From contig JAPYMA010000170.1 of NCBI GenBank assembly GCA_035041965.1, positions 96,342-160,341 on the forward strand: 64,000 bases of DNA, given 5' to 3'. The translations under genes and the position numbers were made by a program. The notes below the pieces were generated by a model. That model was given only the letters and a program-made list of their open reading frames with translations, had not been told where the DNA came from and made no database searches. Origin of the DNA: Anisakis pegreffii. Lineage: Eukaryota; Nematoda; Chromadorea; Rhabditida; Anisakidae. This document shows positions 23,790 through 36,400 of the stretch, one piece after another. Each line of letters starts with the position of its first letter. The first letter of the stretch is position 1.

Positions 23790-24445
23790 TTGAGCAGTCA
23801 TACAAACTCGCCTAGATTGTACCCTGCTGATCTATATTGAGAACACGAACGTCAATTCCGCGTTAACTTCGCATATGCATTAGGAAATACCTCGTTTGTT
23901 AGGTGCATGTCGTCGTTCATATCGATAGGCTTTATTCGACAAGATTTTTACATCATAACACTAACATGTCGAGAAGAACATGGATAGATTTAATAAAATG
24001 GTATTCACTCTGCAGCAAACGATCATTTCGATAGCATCGGTACTGTGTTCAATTGGATGCAAATAAATTTACACAAACGCATAAATCAAATTTGAATCCA
24101 CGTATTACAAAATCATTATGCATTTCATGAGTATTCTTCGTCCGCATATTCTTGGTAATGCAAACAAAAATCGCAATGTTGCCAAACCAATACCCTACTG
24201 AACAGAATTTTAGAGGAGAGGTCAATGACGAAAAGGACAGCATGAGCCAATTGCTTTACCATTTCACCTGTCGTATATTAATCACGTATATGAATGCATT
24301 CTATTTGAAACGTGGATACGGAGCGTATCTGGAGTGATCATTTTCCAATTACAACTGCACAAGAATGTTTACTTAGTGCTGTAAACAATATAGCATTATT
24401 TCCAACGTGTCGCATTAGCGTAATCATCGTCAAAAAAGGCAAAGG
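23790..24445 (+). repeat. segmental duplication, copy A
   Basis: Blocks at about 23790-24060 and 24336-24445 match 27105-27370 and 27580-27687 in the same order and orientation. Shared landmarks include ACATGTCGAGAAG, GGATA(G/T)ATTTAATAAAA, TAGTGCTGTAA and CGTAAT(C/T)ATCGTCAAAAAAG. Divergence is roughly 25 percent. The intervening parts differ between the copies. Confidence 0.8.
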
Positions 24446-24584
24446 TTGATGATTTCAAACGAAGGTTTTTTCTGTTACTATTTTGTGAATTAATTATATA
24501 ATACTGTATTGAATAGCGCTGATCAAAATGTTGCTTTCCGATTCATTAATTCACAGTGATGATTGAATATGCCTGATACATGAG

Positions 24585-24772
24585 CAGTAGTGATGGCATC
24601 CGAACGAAATTTCAGATCGGTCAAATGCGACCGAATCAACTTTTCTACATTCGAACATTCGAAATTTAAATCGAATTTTGGGATTCTTTCGTCCCAATCC
24701 GACCGAATTCACATTTTGAGATCAGTACAATTGGAAATCCGACCAAAGGTCGCTTGGACGCGATCACTATTG
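24585..24772. repeat. MITE-like element with TAGTGATGG ends
   Basis: It begins CAGTAGTGATGGCATCCGA and ends GCGATCACTATTG, so its termini are imperfect inverted repeats. The interior is rich in TTCGAA, CCGACCGAAT and GGTCGG motifs shared with elements near 49.7 and 55.1 kb. No coding capacity is apparent. Confidence 0.6.
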
Positions 24773-25862
24773 ATGACTGCATTCGTAACCATACAGTAGT
24801 TGCAGAATCAAGGTTGTAAAACGAATACCGTAAATGCGATAATCAGAAAGAGAGAATGAAAGTATATCAAACTACTGAAATAAGTTTGGATTGTCCAAAG
24901 ATACTGATCGAATCATTCACAACAAATAGTTGTATGGTGAGAAATACTTCGATGATCGAAATGGTCATCTTGAAAATGATTGGGAATTGTTGTATTGAGA
25001 TATTATTCAACTGATTATTGCTAGAAATCAATTGCGTTCTAATTGAAACCGTTCGCATTAGGGCTGACTCGGATGGGGAATCTGGCTCCGAGGCGCACGA
25101 CGATAGCGTTGAGGTCGGGGATCGCCGAACGTTAATTTCTGTTTGTTTTGCTTATTCTCACCGGCTTAGACAGTATTTTCACAATTCCGTTATGGTTACG
25201 ATTCTAAATGCGTACTTCTTGATATTTGCGTTGGTTTTGCTGTGTTGTTTGGAAGGTGTTGGCAGAAGCAATGGTGAGAATCACGAAATCGAATTTTTCT
25301 GCTCCATAAAAACAGAACTCAATTATTTTTACATCGCATTTCAATTTTCTTCGAATGCAGACAAAATCGGTGTGTGCATCTCATGAGCGGGGAAACATTT
25401 CCCGTAGAGCCTCGATTTGCGAACAAAAAACAAAAATTATTCGAGTCAAATTTTCGGTAAAAGTTGTTTTGATTTATGACCATTTTTGACCAAACTCAAG
25501 GAATGTTTCATGTTGTCGAGCAAAATGGAACGCACGAAAATCTCGATAATAGTTACACGTTCTTCAGCAGTCTTCGGTTCAGCAGATATCACTCGCCTGG
25601 TATTTCAGTCACTTTCGATGTTCAACAGAGTGCATTTTCTGATCTCGGTTACTCAGAATGTTGCTATTTACCCTAATTAGACAAATCTGTTCTCGTAATG
25701 AGAAGGTATTTGACACGTTCACAACGACAGGGGAGAGGTTGTTACTAGGAACTGGAATCGTAGTTGATGATGCTATTAGGTGGTATTTTTTACACATAAT
25801 GTTTGATGATACTGTTCGGTTCCTTTCAGGGATTCGATCGGTGTACTGTTCATCACGCTTGA
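24773..25862. other. gene-poor region
   Basis: No supported gene. A 122-codon plus frame at 25018-25386 and two overlapping frames at 25476-25891 have no recognisable domain or splice partners. Confidence 0.35.
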
Positions 25863-25988
25863 TTGGTACAATACTGTATTATACTGTATAACTAAGATAA
25901 CTACTGTATAACTACTGTATTATACTGTACAATACTGTATTATACTGTAATACTGTATTATACTGTATAACTAATACTGTATAACTAG
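25863..25988. repeat. TACTGTATTA tandem array
   Basis: Repeated, partly palindromic TACTGTA units separated by TTA, TAACTA or CA, about ten copies. It is simple-sequence DNA. Confidence 0.85.
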
Positions 25989-26379
25989 GATTTCATCGCA
26001 AATTTTAATTATCATACTTATATCATTATAACTTACTATTACAATCAAAACTACGATCAAAATCAGAATTGTAATCGAAAATTACGATGAAGCCTTAACG
26101 ATCATCATTCAAACAAAAGAATATTACCCTTGAATAAATCGAAGATGAATGATTTCCCACAGAGTGAGAAGCGAGCAGAGCAGGTGAAGTGTTTTAACAT
26201 TTAAGACGTCATATAAACCACAAAACGTTTTAAGACTTCTCATCATATCATCAGTCATTTAAAAATTATGAAAACAAAATTCCTGGAAACAGCAAGAAGA
26301 AGAAATTTCATGGAAAGAAAAGAAAGGATAATTCTTCTTTAATTTTTCCACTAAATTAGTATCTAACCTTGTTACATTG

Positions 26380-27085
26380 TTACACTCAAAACATACGGAA
26401 ACAAATTCTCCCGGAAATTTTTCTTTCGAAAACAACAGTTTTGTCAATGATTTCTGATCAAAAAATTCCATGATATCTTTCTTTCTGATATAAACTTCTG
26501 CAAAAATTTTTGAAAAACATTCTTTCGAATACTTTCATAACAATTCTATTAAAAATCCGATAATAAAATTCCATGCATCTTTCCTCCCGAATTTCCGAAA
26601 CTCTAATTTCCAAACAATCTTATTATCAAAACTTGCGGAATAAAAACTCCTGAAAATCTTTCTTTCGAAAGCCTTCATAGCATATTAAAATTTCATGGAA
26701 TCTTTCATTACGTATTCTCGAAACTAATATAATAATCGTAACTGTGATCAAAATCAGAATTATAATCAAGAAAGAAAGATTTAGAATTCCATGAAATCTT
26801 TCTTTCTGGATCCGTGAAACCAAAATTCCCAAAAAATCTTTCTTTCTCAACTTACGGAAAGATTCCTGAAAATCTTTCTTCCGAAAACCTTCTCAACATA
26901 TCAAAATTCCATGAGATCTTTCATTATGGATTCCCAAAACTGAAATCCCCAAAAAATCTTACTTTCTCAAGTTACAGAAAAATTTCTGAAAATCTTTCTT
27001 TCGAAAGCCTTCTTTATATATTAAAATTCTAAAATTCCCAAAAAATCTTACTTTCTCAATTTACGGAAAAAATCCGCAAAAAAAT
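26380..27085. repeat. diverged tandem array of a roughly 90-120-bp unit
   Basis: Units contain AAAATCTTTCTTTC, TTACGGAAA, GAAAGCCTTC, AAAATTCCATG and ATTCCC in recurring order, clearest at 26820, 26943 and 27030. The pyrimidine/purine bias opens frames on both strands, but units vary in length by non-multiples of three, so this is not coding. Confidence 0.7.
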
Positions 27086-27104
27086 GAAATCCTACAAACG
27101 GTTT

Positions 27105-27690
27105 TGCAGTCATATAAACTCGCTTTGGTGTACCTCGTTGATTTAGATTGAGAAAACGACTGTTACTTACGCTAACCTAACTGATAAGCATGCCAAAATA
27201 CTTCGTTTGATGGATGCATATCGTCCTCCGTGTCGATAGGTTTTGTTCGACAAAGTTTCAGCACCGTAACACCAACATGTCGAGAAGTACATGGATATAT
27301 TTAATAAAACGGTATTGACGGTGCAGGAAACATCATTGCGATATCACCAACACTGAACTCAAATGGGTGTAGCCAAGTGTAATTTTATACGTACGGCACA
27401 TATTTTAAGTTAACGCTATCATCGTTAGCTGCACGGAAAGAAGGATGTTAAAGAAGGAAGAATGTGATATTAGTGGTATCAATGATATTGGTGATAATAA
27501 AGAGGCATGAACTCGTAACGAGTTGGATTTGCTAAATAAATAAATGGATAAATGAATAGATGTGAAACGTATATGAAACGATCACTTCCCGATTACGATT
27601 ACATAATGAACTTTCACGTAGTGCTGTAAGCAGTTAGCATTATTCCCAACGTGTTGCATCAGCGTAATTATCGTCAAAAAAGACAATGAT
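27105..27690 (+). repeat. segmental duplication, copy B
   Basis: The second copy of the segment at 23790-24445. It contains an additional dispersed repeat (about 27424-27560) that is absent from copy A. Confidence 0.8.
27424..27560 (+). repeat. short dispersed repeat, copy 1
   Basis: The order CGTTAG, GGAAGAA(G)GATG, AAGGAAGAA(C/T)GTGATATT, GG(A)GGC(A/G)T(G/A)AACTC and a TAAATAAA-type tail is shared with 63618-63745. The A/T-rich simple tail is typical of a retroposed element, but no Pol III promoter boxes were recognised. Confidence 0.55.
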
Positions 27691-28844
27691 TCTTTACTAG
27701 AATTGTTTTTCAAAAATATGAATCAACAACGACCAGTTAAAAAAATCTTTTCGATGAAGTGTGATCTTGAACACTGCAATTCTTAGATCTAGCAATAAGC
27801 TGAATTTATGCGCGGTTTATAAACATAGTGAAAAACAGCACAATTCAGTGCACTTAACACAAGTAGAAAGATTGTATACCAAATTTTCGTCAATGCCTTG
27901 AATAGAGCTGCTCATGCAGAAACAATTCTTAATCACACAGTCTATACTGATATTTGGAAAGGCACCCCGCAGTGGGGGAGGGGCACTCCTGTGACGACTT
28001 CTAATGAATCATCCCTCATCCCCCTCACTCCACCGTTGCTGTGGGGAATTTTCAGCTGTTCCTTTATGCCTTCAGTTGAGGACATCAAGAGTCCTACATT
28101 ACACGTCTCCGGCTAGTTCGCCAGCACCACTCACTTGCTTTACCCCATTTTCGACCCTCTCCGCTCCTTCCCTTTCTATTTCGTCTTCCTGCTGAACTCT
28201 CTAAATGCCGGGATAGCGAGGGATGCGGGAAGAGGTGGGAAGGAGGGTAAGGAGAGGACGATGTATAAGGAAAACGGGTATCGTCGGCGAGGTGGTCGGA
28301 GAAGCGTGAAACAAGGCCCATGAGGAATTTAGCATGACCCATGAGATAAAATTTTTTGACGGTTCCGTTTCGAAGTGGGCTTAGCCTTCAAGTGTTTCCT
28401 TCCCTGTCTTGAGCATGAACGGACTCATCACGAGAGTCTTCTTGCTTGTCTTTAAGGCTTTAAACAAACCGAGCTTGACTGAGCATGAGTACCTTTCGGT
28501 TGTTTTGTCTTTTATTCGTAAGTTGAAATCCTGTCTCTGTCGTTTCCGCTGTGACCATTGGTTTCTCATTTGGGGTCTCTAAAACCTTCTCTCTTCTGCA
28601 GGTTCCTATTTTAGCAGTAAAAAACCATTTGTAATCTAGCCATTGAGTACCAAGGCAGCTAGTCAAATCAACTTAGCGCCGGTCCCGAGACCCGATTAAA
28701 CAGAGAGGTTAAATGTATTCTTACAATTTCTCCAGCGTATACCATATCTGATACCTAATTATAAATTATTTCAGTTATAAATTAATTATAAATTACCTCA
28801 CCTTCAGCCAATTCATCCTATGAAAGTTACAGTCCGACTTCAGG

Positions 28845-28845
<1 letters not shown>
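27691..28845. other. gene-poor region with a GC-richer patch
   Basis: No supported gene. Around 28.1-28.3 kb a pyrimidine-rich tract (CTCTCCGCTCCTTCCC) is followed by a purine-rich one (GGGAAGGAGGGTAAGGAGAGG-like), giving a loose inverted repeat that opens frames on both strands. Confidence 0.35.

Positions 28846-28908
<63 letters not shown>
28846..28908. repeat. (TA)n microsatellite
   Basis: An uninterrupted TA dinucleotide run of about 31 units. Confidence 0.98.
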
Positions 28909-28912
<4 letters not shown>

Positions 28913-30230
28913 ATGACAATATGATATAAAACAATAATAACATCTTTATTTAATATGAGTACGTCTTAAATTGAATCTCACCTGCTAATATTCATGTGAT
29001 TCAACAGATTGTATAATTAAATGGATATCTGACTGCAACAAACAACTTATAACGTGATATTAACCATTCATCTTCAACAATCAAATTCAAATATTTTTTC
29101 TGAAACTTCAGTACATCCACAACGTTTAGAAGCAGATATAATTGAAAAAACACTTCAGTATTTTGATATAAAAATGCTTCCAGTTTCACGCCTTCAACAT
29201 TTCCATCAACTAATTATAACGCCTTCAAATTTTAGTACAACTTCACCATTCTATCGAATTATAAAAACCTATGAGATTAAAATTTGAATTGAACATTGAA
29301 TGACATGAAATTTTACATCAGCGATGACTTCATCTAGTCTAACCATCTGATCAAAACGAACTTCATACAAATCATTTCCTACAAATCCATCAAAACGTAT
29401 GAATACGCTTGGAATGCAAGTTTCGATCTGATTTGAAGGAGTGCGGACTGCATCAAAAAAATTTCACAACTATACTAAAGATCATATCTTACGAATTCTG
29501 TCATTTCGGAAATTTCGATTTTTTACCAAAAAATGCATCGCATGAATTATATCATTCGAGTTTTGGAAAAATTGAAAGTTTAGAAGTTATCTAAAAAGTG
29601 AAGGAATGTCTGCAATGGATTTTCACCGAACCATCGAGCACTTACATATTTGATAATTTCGATCAAAAATCATGCAAATGTACTTGATATTCAAGCTTAA
29701 GATCCTTTTGAATGGAACAATTTTGCTCACTTCGACAATGAATTCTCACTACGAGTGAACTCAGTAAGAGTTAATGTACAAATCGATCGGATGAAAATGT
29801 TTCCATATAACGAAGTAAAAAGACTTGCAGTCTTTGGAACATGCAGTTGAATTAAAAAATGGAATATTGAAGCCGAAAAAATCGCGTTAGAGGAAACGAC
29901 TCAAAATTTCATTGAACTTTGGTGCTGTTGGTTTTTATTAGAAAATACGATTATCTCTGTTAGTCTATTACATAGAAATGCATCCAGATGAGGGTGATAT
30001 AAACCAATGAAGAGCAGAATAATCAATTGAATATTCAATGAAATGTTACGTAAAAGTTCATCGAGCTGTCGTTGATCATGTCATTCGTCCGAATTGCGTC
30101 TATTTCCTTAGCTGAACATCAATGATATAGGGCAAACAGCAAAGATAACTGCATATAAATTTGATGGGAATGATTAAGGCTTGCTTCAAGATGGGCATAC
30201 TATCAAAATTCACACAAATTGACCTGTTTT
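28909..30230. other. gene-poor region
   Basis: No supported coding or RNA gene. Short open frames (29054-29287, 29409-29594) lack recognisable features. Confidence 0.35.
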
Positions 30231-30234
30231 ATAA

Positions 30235-30325
30235 AATTCCGAAATCCCGGGATTTTTCAAAACTTAAATCCCGGGATCGGGATCAGAACTGTAATCCCGG
30301 GATCTCGGGATCCCGTGCAAACCCT
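30235..30325. repeat. AATCCCGGGAT cluster
   Basis: Four to five copies of the palindromic core CCCGGGAT or its variants within 90 bp (GAAATCCCGGGATTTTT, AAATCCCGGGATCGGGAT, TAATCCCGGGATCTCGGGAT). They lie immediately upstream of a LINE fragment. Confidence 0.8.
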
Positions 30326-30344
30326 AGACTAAACCAATGTGCAC

Positions 30345-30410
30345 GGAAACAGGAACATTGTGGCCAGCAACGTTACAAACGTTTGGTAGCCTGGCCAATC
30401 CAGGTAATGA
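30345..30410 (+). mobile_element. 3' terminal fragment of an RTE-clade LINE
   Basis: The sequence ATTGTGGCCAGCAACGTTAC through GTTTGGTAGCCTGGCCAATC closely matches the last coding bases and stop of the larger RTE copy (51566-51610). It is a 5'-truncated stub of the same family and has no coding capacity. Confidence 0.8.
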
Positions 30411-33400
30411 TGCTAGATGATCTCGTTCTAAAATCATTTTCTCTCTTGCTGGATACAACTCTCCTTTGAAGGCGTTTCTTGTTAGTATGAACAACAAAAC
30501 GAGTCTTCTAGGAACGAAAGGTAAGTTATCCATCTTCCACACATGTTTTTGTTCTTTTGAGGATCGTCCAGCTGACCTTTCCCTCTTCTTTATGTCCTCG
30601 ACCAGTATTTCCCGTATTCTCGAAGAGAATTTTCAACTTTTGTTCAATAAGTTTTGCAGATGAAGAAGCAGAAAAAATAAGTGAAAGAACTGAGCAATAA
30701 ATCAACAAAATAAGCTGAGTGATGGGATTTGTTTAGAGAGATTGCGAAAGAACATCAATTTTGTGAAGTAGTTTATATGTGTTTTATTATGCTTACAACC
30801 TGAGCACTTCCATTCACACATTCTGAGTAAGAAGCTATAGTACCTTCATGATCGCGAAATGCAGTCATATTCTTGTTGCTATGATGATAATAATTGCAGT
30901 GATAACGACATGAATATCAAACCTGATAAGAATGACGAGAAAATTCGTTTAGTGACAAAATGTTTTTTGGCGTGGAAAAACGCCTTCAAAATTGACCATC
31001 GCTATGCACGAAACAATTTTTGAGCGATTTTTGTCAGCAATCTCTTATTGTTAGTGAAAAATGCCCAAACATTCACAGCCGTTTACGTATGCAAATGATG
31101 CAAATGTAATGTTATTTTGAGTATCATATTTAAGCAACCAATAAGCATAAAGCTGGCCGCTGGGGGTGTAACATATATGAAATTTTAACAGAGCAAGCCT
31201 CCAGGTATGCAGAAAGTGTGCGTTTTCTGGAGCGTGCATATAATTCATGTCGTTCAGAATAATGTCTGAAAATTTCTATAAGCAATTGATCTTCAACTGA
31301 ACGTCAGTGCAATAATCCAAATTGCTCGATATTTACAGGTAACACATTCAGGCCACTACTGGTCTCAGAAGGGATCAGTAAGATTTTAGATTCAGTTATA
31401 AATGCTGATTAGATAAAACTTCGTGGCAGTCACTTTGGTTTCGCGTTCATTACATATTTGTTGATCATCGTGCCAATGCGTAGAATGTATGAGGATGTGA
31501 TTTATCATTTCCGTTCAAATCTAGCGAAGATCACCAGAAATTTGAACTATCATTAGAGCACTGCAAAAATTACATTGACGAAATGATGATCATTGCAGTG
31601 GAATGTCAGAATAACCAAAAACAGTGATAATTTTTTATTAGGAGCTGTTCGTTGGTGAGTTAAACTGGTGTTAATCCGAGATAATCATCAATTGGGCAAG
31701 TCAAAAGTTCCCTAAGAGCGAGATTTCAAGTTATTTCATTTTTTTGATCATTCACCCTCCCTTTCAATGACAGTAATATTTATTCACCACCCTTGAGATA
31801 GTAAAAAGTCATTGCGACATTTGGAAAGATAGGTTCTTGTTCGTCCTTCTTGCACACCGTTTATACTCCCTTGAGGATAGCATTGCCCACACTGTTTTAC
31901 CTTGTGTGATACTTTTTAATATCTTACGCGATAGGGTCGTTTTCTTGCGGATGGAAATTTTCGATTGCTGCTTATTACTAGAAATCCAGAAATTACACAG
32001 TAGAAACACAATCGTTTCAGCTTTCAATTTCCATATTTTTAGCATCAGTGCTAAATCGATTCATTTAGCGAACGACATTCTTTACACCTGTGCATTTGTA
32101 ACTGTGTTCTTGGAATTTATTTCTTTGATTACAATGTCATTCCAAGCCAAAAGCAAATGATATATGGAAAATTCAGCATTGAAAGGCTGCATTCATCGTT
32201 ATGAACCTCTTCCTTGTCTTCAAAATCACTGAGCGACCAAAAATTGAGAATTGCAAACATTAACAGGAATAATCAATCCATAAACAATCAGTTTCATTCG
32301 GAACATCAATCATACCAATTCTTGTCATTGCAGCTACGTATTGTTTGCGGTATATGATAACCAACAGCAGCTGACAATATCCTGTTGAAATGACCGAATA
32401 TACCACGTTCCAATAATGTGCACTATTGAGCGTTTCGCTGCCATGTTTTTATGAATTCTGTTCAATAGCCTCTAAAATAAACACATATCGCAGCATAACA
32501 TTTATTCACCTTGAGCTCTGCATTGTCGTTTTCATTGTCAGGAAACATCGGGCATCGAAAGAAACACTGGAAATCGATACAAGGAGTAGAACCCGAAATG
32601 AGGCTTAAAGTTTGATTCGTTGGACTGGTGAAGTGTTAGGATCATTTTTGCGATGTTCTTATTGATGAGTGATGCTGAGTGGATTTGATTGAAGCATTGA
32701 GCATTAATAGGATGAATAATGGTATTTTGCAAAGCGGGTGACATTTGAGATAAAGTTGATTGTCGTCACGGATTAATGTTGTGCGCTTGGAAGCGACCAC
32801 TTCCTTCGCTCCGTGCAACCACATTCACTTTCATCCATATGCCATTTTAACGTTATTCGAAACGATCTACCACCACACTCTTCACTAATTGTAAGAATTT
32901 GTTTGTAATTAAGGCGTTTATTCATACTGATGCAACTGTATCGCATTGTTCTTTCACATTAATTGCATTCAGTATTCTTGGCTCGTTCATCCGTTCGTTG
33001 GTTTCATTTTATACTTTCACTGAAATACGTTTACTTATTTGCTTATTTCAATATATGTGCAACAAATGATTTAATTTATTTGTAAAATTTTACAATGAAG
33101 GAAACAGTGACAGCGATGAGTGTGGGTGTATCTGAGGTTTTGCTGAGTGTGAAATTTAAAAATTGAATGCGGTAACAGATCAATAATAAGCAAGTGCAGT
33201 TATCTGAAGTACAGAGCGAGTAACGGGTGACAACTGCTTCCGAGTTGTAATATTCGCGGATTAATGACGAGTTTAAAAACTGCAAATATCCGATAAACAC
33301 TTAAAATGCACACAAAATACAATGATCAGCAATGCAGCTATCAGTCAACATAAGTGTGGTGTACACCTACAATGTTGTTTTATTGAACATCGAATGAATA

Positions 33401-36400
33401 ACGCTTCCAAATATTGAGCGTCGTCAGGAGACATTTTACCATTTGTTCTTTCGTGGAGAAATTGTTGCTTGGTATCCACTTATTTATTTGTAATTTCATT
33501 CATAATCTATTTTTATGATCGAATGAGAACTTCAGTATTGCTTCACATTCTTAATTCATATGCTTCTGAAGGTTGTTCGTTTTCCGTTTAGGTCGATGCC
33601 AACCAAAGATTTTTCCTCTATGCTGAGGAAGTTCAACGAGATTTGTAAGCATGTAAATGTCAAAGTAACCTATTGATATGAGCAATTTATTATTATCATT
33701 TTAATTGCTTTGCTTCCATCGTATCCAAATAATGCTAACGATGATTCAACTGATTGTCTTGGTACGAAATAATTTTCGCACACAAGTGGTGATGTTGATG
33801 ATGGCTATAAGAATATGAATTCCTTTATGCATTTATTATCTGTTCGTTCCATCACTGCCCATAAATCGTCATTAATGATTCGTATTCGATCATTTATTCA
33901 TATGCCTTCTTTTTGGTCAATTCTGATGAAGAATGTTCTCAAAAATGATTTTTTTCTTTCCAGACTCTTTTGCAAATAATAATCACATTGAAATACTTCA
34001 TCTTCAAAGAATGGGTTTCACAAAATTTTATTTAAACTATATTTATCCATTGCTTTGATGGAGAATAAGTTTTTTCACCTTGACAAAACCATGATAATTA
34101 ACGATGAATGAAGATCACTTGAACTCATTCATTTTCTATTTTTCGTGTAAAATTTTGTCACTGTCTTCTTTTATTAAATCCTGGCACCGATATGCAATCA
34201 TTTGAATTTCATTTTATCAAGTTTGATTGCCAAATCGTCTCATCGATTTCGACAGTTGATTGATATGATCATATGAGGTTGTCTGAAAACAATCTTCTCA
34301 AATGATACAAGTAAATAAGATCTCGAATTTCAAGTTTGAGTAAAAAGTGAAAGCTGATTGCTCACGCTGCATAGCTTCCTTAAAACCGATACAAAAATAT
34401 TACGCTGTTACGTTATTGAAATTAATAATGTCGTATAAGCCTTAATATGTTCTTAGCAGTAATATAGATGTAATGAAGGTCTATTACAAGAAGATGAGCT
34501 TTTTTCGTGCACATATCAAATGACCAAAAGAACTGATGATTTGTCGTTGGAGTATTCGATATAGATAGGTATGTGTTTTCGATTGGTGGTCAACCGAGCG
34601 ATCGAGCAAACAACTAACAGTTGTGCACTCGGCTAAAGTTTTATGTTTTCGGCACCTGTGTTAAGAAACGATGAAACAAGACCGTTGCGATTTATTTCTT
34701 CAATGCCTTCTCCTTCTTCACATTACAATACTGGTGTTGATCAGTCCGAATCGCCGTATCCAATCGCCATTCATTCCGCACAGATAATATCGTCCAACTG
34801 CTTTAACACACTACTACTCGTCATATAATTCCACAGACCCACATAATAAATGGAGATGTGCACTCGAACTAACTCCTTCGCAATCAAACACCACTATCAC
34901 ACCAACAACTCAACATCCATCCATCTCGTTCTCGACTTACCTTACAATAGCCATCTTTAATTATTCATTTACCTGAATTGATGCACTTACCGCTGACATT
35001 TATTTTTTGACACTCTCGCTGTTTTTATTGCGTTCCTCAAACATTGCTGTTGCTTTCCTCAACCGAAATGCAACTTTCCTAATTAATTGATTGTGGTAAT
35101 ATGCGGTTCTTATGGCACCATGTCAGACTTGCAGCTTTCTCACATTATACGTTCATCTTCTTCGGTCTTCGCATGACACTTTCAATAATGCTACAGCAAA
35201 CACGCGCATACCTTGTGCATTTTCTAGCGATCTACCTCTTGAAATGAATTAGCTATGAAACTGTTTGGATACAATATGATGTTTCTTTAATAAAAAATCA
35301 ATCAGATTTTTAGAATGGTTTCGGAAATGGTTTCTTATAAAGAAATTATTCACAGATTAAATCTGATAGATTAAATCAGATTAAATCTAATAATTAGAAC
35401 CGAACCAATTTACAGTTTCAATGAAATCATTTGGAACTTGAGACCCAGCTCTTATCAATCTTATCAATTTGATGAAGCAATTCAGTCTGGCAAAGATGTG
35501 AATATGTTTGGCTCATTTGAACGTGATTGTTCCGCTAGAATACATTGAACCGTTCCTTACTTCTCTTTACGATTCAATAACAATTGTTAATTTTGGAAAA
35601 GTGCAAAAATAATATCGTTTCACTACTCTGAAGAAGTTCTTCTTTGTGGCTGTTCTTGAAAAACGATGATGTATCAAAATTTAATGTGGAACGTTCAAAA
35701 AATGTTATCTTGTATTGTTAACAGATGGAAAAACAAAAGTATAACAATCCGATGCTGTGAAATGAGGTTATCAAAATCTCAAAAAAATTTCGAGTCTGCT
35801 GAGCTATTCCAGGGAGGCGAATATTAATTCTCTGCAATGCTTTTAGACTATAATCTCAGCAGTGATTCCAGAATTTCTTCATGAAAATGATATTTACATT
35901 GCATATTGCATATATAGACGTTACTGGACTTTCAATCTCAGGAAAATTTTTTGTGGATTTAGAAGAGAAGCGAGAGACAGATGGTTGCACATATTACACA
36001 AAACTGCAACTACACTCACTTGGAACACGCCCTTTGGAGGTTTTCATGAAAAAATGCAAAAGCGAAGTGTGCTGACTGATAAAAAAACGCTTCTCCGAAT
36101 TGACCATCCGAAGTTTATCGATGAACCGATCCACACTTCTTTTAATGGAATCATTAGCATTTGTTGTCAACGCAAAAATTATCTGTAATTTTTTCAATTC
36201 AGTTTCGCATTCAACTAAACCATTTTTTTCGTTGATTACGTTACTTCATATGACGACAGTATATCATCAAAATGCTAGAAATGCAATGTAAAATGTATCC
36301 ATCAATTACTCTTTGCACACCACTCCTTCACTCTCTCTGGGCACAAGATGCCAGGCTCCATCATTGTCGTTATTCGTAATGAGTTTGTCCACAATTTTTG

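Noticed and set aside
28846..28908. (TA)n run as a regulatory or origin element
   Set aside because: A plain microsatellite; nothing around it suggests a function.
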